Of a stretch of 18,991 nucleotides of DNA, positions 1-6,257 are shown in pieces (position 1 is the stretch's first letter; each line of letters starts with the position of its first letter). The notes under the pieces were generated by a model. That model did not search any database. It saw nothing but the letters and a program-made list of their open reading frames with translations, and was not told the DNA's origin. The translations under genes and the position numbers were made by a program. Where the stretch lies: assembly GCA_016205965.1 (NCBI GenBank), contig JACQSM010000070.1:1-18991 (forward strand), given 5' to 3'. Origin of the DNA: Candidatus Uhrbacteria bacterium (GTDB taxonomy: Bacteria; Patescibacteriota; Patescibacteriia; SG8-24).

Positions 1-264
1 GTCCTCCTCTATTTTTGGGCTTCCTGGTGCCCGATCTGTCGTGCGGAAGAGCCCGGCATCCGCGCCGCAGTCGAGGCCATGGATGTTCCTGTCGCCGGTT
101 TTCGCGTCAATTTCGACGTCGAATCGGCGCTCAAGAAACAATTCAAGATTCCTTACCAGCATACGACCGTCATTCTCGATACGCGCGGCCAAGAGAGCTC
201 GCGGTTCAGCGGACCGGTCGACGGCGATACCTTGCGCGCGGCCATTCGTGCCGCCGCCAAATGA
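1..264 (+). CDS. Thioredoxin-fold protein, 3' end only
   Basis: The reading frame is open from the first base, so the gene starts outside the window; 87 codons are visible. The visible part begins with a hydrophobic strand leading into W-A-S-W-C-P-I-C, the redox-active CxxC of the thioredoxin/TlpA superfamily, about 10 residues in. Helix, strand and the C-terminal helix follow as expected. Where most thioredoxins have a cis-proline (xPT), this protein has Y-Q-H-T-T followed by VILD, so the cis-Pro seems to be replaced. The stop is one base before the ccdA start, so it is probably co-expressed with ccdA and may be its thiol partner. Whether it has a signal peptide cannot be seen. The fold is certain; its cellular side and substrate are inferred. 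Confidence 0.8.
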   Translation, partial: VLLYFWASWCPICRAEEPGIRAAVEAMDVPVAGFRVNFDVESALKKQFKIPYQHTTVILDTRGQESSRFSGPVDGDTLRAAIRAAAK

Positions 265-265
265 C

Positions 266-976
266 ATGGCTCTTTTTTTTCTCGCCATCGCCGCCGGTTT
301 TTTGACCATCCTGGCGCCCTGTATTTTGCCGATTTTGCCCTTTCTTTTGGGTACTTCGGCCGGGGCATCGAAGCTTCGGCCGTTGATGACGATCGTCGGA
401 TTCGTCGGTACCTTCAGCGTCGTCGGCGCCGCTCTGGCGACCGCCGGAACTTTTTTGGGCGTCAGCAATGAAAGCTTGCGCTATGTCGCCATCGCCCTGC
501 TGCTGCTTTTCGGCTTCGCACTCATCTTCGAGAATTTTTATGAGGCTCTGACCGCCGGCTTTCAGTCGACGCTGACCCGGCTCGGACAAAAAGTCTCCAA
601 AAAATCGCCGAAACACGGTGATGTCGTCGCCGGTTTGCTGATCGGTTTCTCGCTCGGTCTCGTCTGGACGCCGTGCGCCGGCCCGATCCTCGGCACCATC
701 CTGACGTTGGCCGTCAAGACCAAGGATTTCTTGACGACGATGCTGTTGATGTTCGCCTACGCCCTCGGCGCCGGCGTGCCGATGCTCGGCATCGCCTATG
801 GCAGCCAGGCGATACAGTCGCGATTGCGCCGAATCGGCAAATGGCAGCCGACGCTCAACAAAATCTTCGGCGTCCTGGTGGTGCTGACCGCGCTCGCCAT
901 TCTCACCGGCTATGACGTGATCATCCAGACGATGATCATCGACTATTATCCGGTGCAGTCGTTGCTCAAACTCTGA
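266..976 (+). CDS. ccdA: CcdA/DsbD-type thiol-disulfide transporter
   Basis: A 236-residue, very hydrophobic protein with about six membrane segments. It carries the two hallmark cysteines of the CcdA/DsbD transmembrane domain: L-A-P-C-I-L-P-I-L-P near residues 17-25 and W-T-P-C-A-G-P-I-L near 135-142. The family passes reducing equivalents from cytoplasmic thioredoxin to thioredoxin-like proteins outside the membrane, for cytochrome c maturation or disulfide isomerisation. The ATG at 266 is chosen because it lies one base after the upstream stop and opens directly into the first membrane segment; an open frame extending further upstream overlaps the thioredoxin gene and is not membrane-like. 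The next gene encodes an anchored thioredoxin, its expected acceptor. No cytochrome c genes are visible in the window. Confidence 0.92.
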   Translation: MALFFLAIAAGFLTILAPCILPILPFLLGTSAGASKLRPLMTIVGFVGTFSVVGAALATAGTFLGVSNESLRYVAIALLLLFGFALIFENFYEALTAGFQSTLTRLGQKVSKKSPKHGDVVAGLLIGFSLGLVWTPCAGPILGTILTLAVKTKDFLTTMLLMFAYALGAGVPMLGIAYGSQAIQSRLRRIGKWQPTLNKIFGVLVVLTALAILTGYDVIIQTMIIDYYPVQSLLKL

Positions 977-977
977 T

Positions 978-2147
978 ATGCCCCGGGAACGCGTCGCCCT
1001 CGCCGCCATCATTTCGCTCGCCGCCCTGGTTTTTTTCGGCTGGGTGGTGCAGACGCGCATGGAGAATCTGTCCATGCCCGAGCCGCCTTCGAAGATGTTC
1101 GGTCAGCCGATCAGGCTCGACGATATGGCCAAAAAGGATATTTTGACGACGCCGACTGCCGAAGAAACCGGCAAGGTCAGCCGTCTGCCGGTGCTGGCCG
1201 AAAACATGCCCGAGTTCGCCGGCATCACTCGCTGGCTCAACTCGAATCCGCTGCGCCAGGAGGAATTGCGCGGCAAGGTCGTGTTGATCGATTTCTGGAC
1301 CTATTCGTGCATCAATTGCATTCGGACGCTGCCTTACATCGTTTCTTGGGATAAAAAATACCGCGGTCTGGGCTTGGTCATCATCGGCGTCCACACGCCC
1401 GAGTTCGCTTTCGAACAGAAGGAGTCGAACGTGCGCGACGCTCTTAAACGGCACGGCATCGCTTATCCGGTGGCCATGGACAACGACTACGGCACCTGGA
1501 ACGCCTACGGCAATCGTTACTGGCCGGCGAAATATCTTTTCGATGCCGAAGGGCGCTTGCGGTACGCGCATTTCGGCGAAGGCGAGTACGACGTGACCGA
1601 GAAAAACATTCAAGATCTGCTGGCCGACGCCGGCGGCGTCGCCGCCGAGGCCCCCGTGACGGTCATTCCCGAATCGACGGATTTCTCTAAAATCGGCACG
1701 TCCGAGACCTATCTCGGCTATGGTCGGATGGAGTACCAGGCCAACGAGGAGGAAATTTTGCGCGATCGCGTCCAGGAGTACGTCCTGCCGGCGGACGTCG
1801 CGCGCAATCGCTTCGCCTACGGCGGCCGCTGGCTGGTCCGGTCCGAGAACGGCACCTTGGCCGAAGCGCCCGGATCGGTCGTCATCCGCTACGTTGCCAG
1901 CGGCGTCAACTTGGTGATGGGCGCCGAAACGTCGGCCGTTCGCGCCGAGGTGCTGATCGACGGCAAGCCGGTGCCGGTCGGCATGCGCGGCGCCGACCTG
2001 GTCGTCCAGGGCGGGCGCACTTACATGCGCGTGTCGGCCGAGCGACTGTACAACGTGATCGACGCCAAAGGCGCATATGGCGAGCATCTGCTCGAGATCC
2101 GTTTCCTTGATGCCGGCGTCCGGGTCTACGCTTTCACGTTCGGATAA
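978..2147 (+). CDS. Membrane-anchored thioredoxin with DipZ-like C-terminal domain
   Basis: A 389-residue protein with an uncleaved-looking N-terminal anchor (residues 7-24), then a TlpA/redoxin domain (about 80-220). That domain contains W-T-Y-S-C-I-N-C-I-R (CxxC at 111-114) and W-P-A-K-Y with the cis-Pro at 183. Residues about 240-389 form a beta-rich domain that begins S-E-T-Y-L-G-Y and ends V-Y-A-F-T-F-G. This order matches the C-terminal half of mycobacterial DipZ, where a thioredoxin domain is followed by a carbohydrate-binding-module-like fold. In DipZ the CcdA part is fused in front; here it is the separate preceding gene. The start ATG lies one base after the ccdA stop, with no Shine-Dalgarno. 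Likely role: extracytoplasmic thiol reductase fed by CcdA. Domain assignment is from family knowledge; the client is unknown. Confidence 0.85.
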   Translation: MPRERVALAAIISLAALVFFGWVVQTRMENLSMPEPPSKMFGQPIRLDDMAKKDILTTPTAEETGKVSRLPVLAENMPEFAGITRWLNSNPLRQEELRGKVVLIDFWTYSCINCIRTLPYIVSWDKKYRGLGLVIIGVHTPEFAFEQKESNVRDALKRHGIAYPVAMDNDYGTWNAYGNRYWPAKYLFDAEGRLRYAHFGEGEYDVTEKNIQDLLADAGGVAAEAPVTVIPESTDFSKIGTSETYLGYGRMEYQANEEEILRDRVQEYVLPADVARNRFAYGGRWLVRSENGTLAEAPGSVVIRYVASGVNLVMGAETSAVRAEVLIDGKPVPVGMRGADLVVQGGRTYMRVSAERLYNVIDAKGAYGEHLLEIRFLDAGVRVYAFTFG

Positions 2148-2152
2148 GAAAA

Positions 2153-2170
2153 CCCCGCGGCATCGCGGGG
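2153..2170. other. GC-rich hairpin in the dehydrogenase leader
   Basis: A perfect 7-bp inverted repeat, CCCCGCG / CGCGGGG with a 4-base loop, lies in the 34-base gap between the DipZ-like gene and the dehydrogenase gene, ending 11 bases before the latter's ATG. There is no T-run after it on the + strand, so it is not a standard terminator for the operon. On the - strand it would be followed by TTTTCTT, but no gene on that strand would use it. It could be a processing or attenuation element, or a weak bidirectional terminator. Confidence 0.55.
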
Positions 2171-2181
2171 CGGTCATCCGT

Positions 2182-3375
2182 ATGCGCACAAAATGGCTCA
2201 TCGGTGCGGTTGCCGTCGCGGTCGCGGCGGCGCTCGGCGTCGCCGTCATGCGGCTGTATCCGGCGCTGCGACCGGCGCTCGGGCCGCCACCCGCGGATAT
2301 CGGCCGGGAGATCGAGGCAGCGCCGACGGGAACGGCCCCGGAGTCGGAGACGGTTGCGGGTCCGTTGCGGCTGCCGGCGGGATTCCGCCTGTCGGTCGTC
2401 GCTGAAGGCGTTCCGGGTGCTCGCGTCATGGCCTTCGATCCGGACGGTAATCTCTGGGTCAGCCAAACGCGCTCCGGCTCTCTGACCAAGCTGGCGCCGG
2501 CCGCCGGCAAGTTCGTCGTCGCCGCCAGTTACGGCGGTTTCAAGAATCCGCACGGCTTGGCCTTCGATCCGAAAAATCCGCGCCTGCTCTACCTGGCCGA
2601 AGAGACGCGCATCCGCCGCACCTCCATCGACGGCGAGCCGAAGTGGGAGCATGTCGTCGATCTGCCGCCCGGCGGCCGCCATGTCACTCGGACGATCGCT
2701 TTCGATCGGGACGGCAAGCTCTACGTCGTCGTCGGTTCGACCTGCGACGTCTGCATCGAGAAGGATCCGCGCGTCTCCAAGGTCCACGTCGTCGAGAACG
2801 GCGGACTCAAGGAATTCGCCCGCGGCCTGCGCAACGCCGTGTTCATCGCTTTCCAGCCGGCGACCGGCAAACTATGGGCGACCGAAATGGGCCGAGACAA
2901 CCTCGGCGACGATCTGCCGCCGGATGAGATCAACGTCATCGAAGAGGGAAAGAATTACGGCTGGCCGATCTGTTACGGCCGGAACATCCATGACGGCGCC
3001 TTCGACAAGAATACGTATATCCGCAATCCGTGCCTGGAGCCGTTCGAAACGCCCTCGCGCATTGATTTGCAGGCGCATTCGGCGCCGCTCGGTCTGGCCT
3101 TCGCGCCGGCTTCGTGGCCGGCCGAGTACCGCGGCGATCTCTTCGTCGCCTTCCATGGGTCATGGAACCGCCGCGCGCCGACCGGCTACAAGGTGGTCCG
3201 CATCCGGCTCGATGATCGCGGAGAGTCCGAGGGCGTCGACGATTTCGTGAGCGGCTGGTTGACCGCCGACGGCCAGGCGCTGGGCCGGCCGGTCGACATC
3301 GTTTTCGGATCCGACGAGGCCATGTATATTTCGGACGACAAGGCCGGCGTGATTTATCGCGTAACCGCAAAATAA
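2182..3375 (+). CDS. Membrane-anchored glucose/sorbosone dehydrogenase-type beta-propeller
   Basis: A 397-residue protein with one N-terminal membrane anchor (about 5-24) and a Pro/Ala-rich linker (to about 60). A six-bladed propeller of the GSDH family, relatives of soluble PQQ glucose dehydrogenase, follows. Visible family features are G-R-H-V-T-R with H167 at the catalytic-base position, G-L-R-N (216-219) at the PQQ-binding Arg-Asn, D-D-L-P-P-D-E-I-N near the calcium site, Y-G-W-P, and H-S-A-P-L-G-L near residue 299. It has four cysteines: C188-D-V-C191, plus C264 and C284. These may form disulfides and make it a client of the adjacent redox genes. ATG 2182 is chosen because it opens the anchor; the longer frame overlaps the previous gene. 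The substrate is unknown, and PQQ synthesis genes are absent here. Confidence 0.85.
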   Translation: MRTKWLIGAVAVAVAAALGVAVMRLYPALRPALGPPPADIGREIEAAPTGTAPESETVAGPLRLPAGFRLSVVAEGVPGARVMAFDPDGNLWVSQTRSGSLTKLAPAAGKFVVAASYGGFKNPHGLAFDPKNPRLLYLAEETRIRRTSIDGEPKWEHVVDLPPGGRHVTRTIAFDRDGKLYVVVGSTCDVCIEKDPRVSKVHVVENGGLKEFARGLRNAVFIAFQPATGKLWATEMGRDNLGDDLPPDEINVIEEGKNYGWPICYGRNIHDGAFDKNTYIRNPCLEPFETPSRIDLQAHSAPLGLAFAPASWPAEYRGDLFVAFHGSWNRRAPTGYKVVRIRLDDRGESEGVDDFVSGWLTADGQALGRPVDIVFGSDEAMYISDDKAGVIYRVTAK

Positions 3376-3376
3376 C

Positions 3377-4807
3377 ATGCGTGCTCCTGAATTCCCGTCG
3401 AGCGCCGTCTGGATCAATGCCGTGAAACCGCTGCGATTGGCCGATCTCAAAGGCCAGGTGGTTCTCTTGGATTTTTGGACGTACTGCTGCATCAACTGCA
3501 TTCACGTCATGCCCGACCTGAAATATCTCGAGCATAAGTTTGCCGGCAGACCCGTGGTCGTCATCGGCGTTCACTCGGCCAAGTTCGAGAACGAGCAGGA
3601 AGTCGGCAACATCGAGTCGGCCGTGGCCCGGTACGAGATCGAGCATCCAGTTCTGGTCGACAACGAACACATCGTCTGGAACGCCTACGGCGTGCGCGCT
3701 TGGCCGACGTTCGTATTGATCGATGCCGAGGGTGTTATTCGGGCCCAGGGTTCGGGCGAAGGTTTGCGCGACGCGCTCGAAAAACAGATCGGCGACTTGC
3801 TGGCCGAAGGAGAGAAGAAGGGGTTTCTCGGCTCGCCGCTGCCAACGGCCGCGCCGCGCCGAGCGCCGGCCGGGACGCTCTCTTTTCCGGGCAAGATCGC
3901 GATCGACCCCGGCGGCAAACGGCTGGCGATCGCCGACTCGAACCATAATCGGATTTTGTTGTGCGTCTTGGAGACGCCGGAACATGCAAAAATTGTTGAG
4001 GCCATCGGTACGGGTTCCGTCGGCGCCGCCGACGGCGGTTTTTCCGCCGCGCAGTTCAATCACCCTCAAGGACTTTGTTTCGCCGGCGAAAAGTTGTACG
4101 TCTGCGACACCGAGAATCATCTGCTGCGCGAGGTCGATTTGGCCGAGAAAACCGTGACCACGCTGGCTGCCGGCGCGACGCTGAACTCGCCCTGGGACGT
4201 CGCTTGGCGCGACGGCGAACTTTACGTCGCCATGGCCGGCTCGCATCAGATCTGGCGGCTCGATTTGGCGAGCGGCCGGATCGAACCGTGGGCCGGCAAC
4301 GGCCGCGAGAATATCGTCGACGGCGATCGTCGCAACGCCGAGCTGGCCCAGCCGAGCGGCCTTTCTCTGTTCGGCGACGAGCTCTATTTCGCCGACAGCG
4401 AGGTGTCGGCGCTGCGAGTCTGCCATCTCAAGAGCGGCGAGGTCGAGACGCTCGTCGGCACCGGGCTTTTCGACTTCGGTTTCCGCGACGGCGCTTTCGA
4501 TGCCGCTTTGCTCCAGCATTGTCTCGGAGTCTGCGCCGCCGACGGCAAAGTCTACGTCGCCGACGCCTACAACCACGCGGTCCGCGAGGCCGACCTTGCC
4601 GCCAGGACCGTCAAAACGCTGGTCGGCCGCATGAAAGACAAGAAGGTCTGCATGATCGGCGACGCCGCTTGCGAACTCCTGCCTTTGAGCGAACCGAATG
4701 ATGTCGAGCTCGTCGGCCGCAAGCTCTACATCGCCGACACCAACAACCACCTGATCCGCGTCCTCGACCTGCCGACCATGGCGCTCAAGGACGTGAAGGT
4801 TGAATGA
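3377..4807 (+). CDS. NHLRC2-like thioredoxin / NHL-propeller protein
   Basis: A 476-residue protein. Residues about 15-145 are a thioredoxin-like domain with D-F-W-T-Y-C-C-I-N-C-I-H (CxxC at 38-41, an extra Cys at 37) and A-W-P-T with the cis-Pro at 110. Residues about 170-475 carry repeated NHL blades, recognisable by recurring L-Y-V-x-D-x-x-N-H-x-x-R-x-x-D-L units. This is the architecture of NHLRC2 and its bacterial homologues, but without the C-terminal beta domain of the animal protein. There is no signal peptide or anchor, so the protein looks cytoplasmic unlike its operon neighbours. It starts one base after the dehydrogenase stop, without a Shine-Dalgarno, suggesting coupled translation. 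The partner of the propeller is unknown. Architecture is confident, function is not. Confidence 0.87.
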   Translation: MRAPEFPSSAVWINAVKPLRLADLKGQVVLLDFWTYCCINCIHVMPDLKYLEHKFAGRPVVVIGVHSAKFENEQEVGNIESAVARYEIEHPVLVDNEHIVWNAYGVRAWPTFVLIDAEGVIRAQGSGEGLRDALEKQIGDLLAEGEKKGFLGSPLPTAAPRRAPAGTLSFPGKIAIDPGGKRLAIADSNHNRILLCVLETPEHAKIVEAIGTGSVGAADGGFSAAQFNHPQGLCFAGEKLYVCDTENHLLREVDLAEKTVTTLAAGATLNSPWDVAWRDGELYVAMAGSHQIWRLDLASGRIEPWAGNGRENIVDGDRRNAELAQPSGLSLFGDELYFADSEVSALRVCHLKSGEVETLVGTGLFDFGFRDGAFDAALLQHCLGVCAADGKVYVADAYNHAVREADLAARTVKTLVGRMKDKKVCMIGDAACELLPLSEPNDVELVGRKLYIADTNNHLIRVLDLPTMALKDVKVE

Positions 4808-4831
4808 AAAAAACCGCCGTGAAAGGCGGTT
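4807..4831 (-). terminator. Intrinsic terminator of purB
   Basis: Read on the - strand, AACCGCC pairs with GGCGGTT across a 6-base loop and is followed by a run of seven T. The first two stem bases are the last two bases of the purB TAA stop codon. The T-run abuts the stop codon of the convergent + operon, so the hairpin may serve both transcripts, though only the - orientation has the T-run. Confidence 0.88.
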
Positions 4832-6191
4832 ACCAGACGTAGCGGTTGCGCAGGACCGCGATGATGGAGCGGGCTTTATGTTCGGCGATGCCCGGCGTCG
4901 GCGTGAGCTGCTCGATCGGCGTGTCGGCCAGATACTTCGAGGCCTCTTCGTCCTCGAGGATGAGGTTCATGAGTGGTTGACCGATTTCGCGCGATTTGAC
5001 CGCCAATTGACGCGCTTTTTCGTGCGCGTTCGGATGACCTTTGGCAGCAAGTGCAGTGTAGACTGATTCGGCCGCGATCGACGTCCGTGCCGTATCCAGA
5101 TTCCGCGCCATGGCCTCGCGATGGACGACGAGGCCGGCCATGGCTTTGTTGAGGCGCTTGGCCATGATCGCGGCGATAGCGAATATCTCGGGCAGGAATC
5201 GCCCCGCGGCCGAATTCGTCAGGTCGCGCTGATGCTCGCTGATCATCGTCGAGAGTACCGTGCCGTGGCGTTCTTTCACCACATACCACAGGCTTTTGAC
5301 GTTCTCGAACGTGATCGGATTGCGCTTGTGCGGCATGGCCGACGAGCCGACCTGGTTTTTGGCGAACGATTCGCTGACCTCGCCGATCTCGCTGCGGCAC
5401 AGGTGGCGCATGTCGTCGGCAATGTTGGCCATGACGCCGCAAGCCTCCACGATGCTGGAGACGAGCGTGGTCAGCGGCTCGGGCGGCGCGATCTGCGTGC
5501 CGGCTTCGGCTGGTTTCAGGTGGAGCAGCGCTAGAAATTCCTTTTCGAACGCTTCCGGATCCTCAAGCTGTTTCGAAGCGGCGTTGTAGGCGCCGACGGC
5601 GCCCGAGAACTTGCCGCGAAGCTTGGGCGCGTTCTCGAAGACGTTGAGCGCGCATTCGTTCAACCGGCTGGCATGGACGGCCAACGCCAAACCGAAGGTG
5701 ATCGGCAGGGCATGTTGGCCGTGGGTCCGGCCGATCTGGGCGGTTGCCGCCTCGCGTTCGGCGACGTCCAACAGGGTATGCACGAGGACGACCAGGCGTT
5801 GATAGACCAGATCTTGCGCGGCCTCGCGATACAGCAGCGCGTTGGCCGTATCGATGATGTCGTACGACGTGGCGAACCGGTGGATGAAAGGCTTGGTCTC
5901 ATCGCTCACCTTGGCTCGCAGGCAGTTGACCCTGGCCTGAATGTCATGAGAGATTCGATCTTCCTCAATCATGACTTCTTCCCAGGTGATCTGACCGGCG
6001 GCGGCCGTGACTTCGCTGACCGCCTTGTCCGGACAGAGCCCTCGCGCAGCCTGCGCTCGGACCAGCGCGACTTCCGTTTGGATCTGTCGTCGGAGAAAGG
6101 CTCGAGGAGACAAGTGCTTGGCGATCTCGGGATCCCAGAAGCGGTAGTCGAGAGGGGAAATGCAGTCGGCGGCACTCGGTGGAAAATCCAT
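4830..6191 (-). CDS. purB: Adenylosuccinate lyase
   Basis: A 453-residue fumarase/aspartase-superfamily enzyme. It splits adenylosuccinate to AMP and fumarate and, in the full purine pathway, SAICAR to AICAR and fumarate; it acts in the cytoplasm as a homotetramer. Visible motifs: I-S-P-L-D near the N-terminus, T-S-Y-D-I-I-D-T (108-115), the catalytic-acid region G-R-T-H-G-Q-H (154-160), and the flexible signature loop G-S-S-A-M-P-H-K-R-N-P (282-292) with the catalytic serine. Length is typical of the family. The start is fixed by a strong Shine-Dalgarno AAAGGAG (6198-6204), 6 bases from ATG. It has its own promoter and terminator, so it is probably a single-gene transcript. No other purine gene is visible. 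Confidence 0.96.
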   Translation of the reverse strand: MDFPPSAADCISPLDYRFWDPEIAKHLSPRAFLRRQIQTEVALVRAQAARGLCPDKAVSEVTAAAGQITWEEVMIEEDRISHDIQARVNCLRAKVSDETKPFIHRFATSYDIIDTANALLYREAAQDLVYQRLVVLVHTLLDVAEREAATAQIGRTHGQHALPITFGLALAVHASRLNECALNVFENAPKLRGKFSGAVGAYNAASKQLEDPEAFEKEFLALLHLKPAEAGTQIAPPEPLTTLVSSIVEACGVMANIADDMRHLCRSEIGEVSESFAKNQVGSSAMPHKRNPITFENVKSLWYVVKERHGTVLSTMISEHQRDLTNSAAGRFLPEIFAIAAIMAKRLNKAMAGLVVHREAMARNLDTARTSIAAESVYTALAAKGHPNAHEKARQLAVKSREIGQPLMNLILEDEEASKYLADTPIEQLTPTPGIAEHKARSIIAVLRNRYVW

Positions 6192-6227
6192 GGCGCTCTC
6201 CTTTCGCAGATATGAAAGAGCGGCCGT

Positions 6228-6256
6228 AGTGTAGCCGCCCCGTCCGCTCGCGTCAA
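6228..6256 (-). promoter_or_regulatory. Promoter of purB
   Basis: On the - strand TTGACG (6251-6256) is separated by exactly 17 bases from TACACT (6228-6233). The -35 box begins two bases beyond the stop codon of the upstream cyclase gene. Transcription would start about 30 bases before the purB ATG, leaving a leader that contains the Shine-Dalgarno. Confidence 0.75.
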
Positions 6257-6257
6257 T

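Noticed and set aside
966..2510. Long open frame on the - strand across the DipZ-like gene (and similar ones at 2936-4750 -, 8179-9255 +, 13448-14653 +)
   Set aside because: These are mirror frames of strong genes in GC-rich DNA. Their translations are repetitive His/Arg/Asp/Gly-rich sequence with no domain, start signal or promoter.
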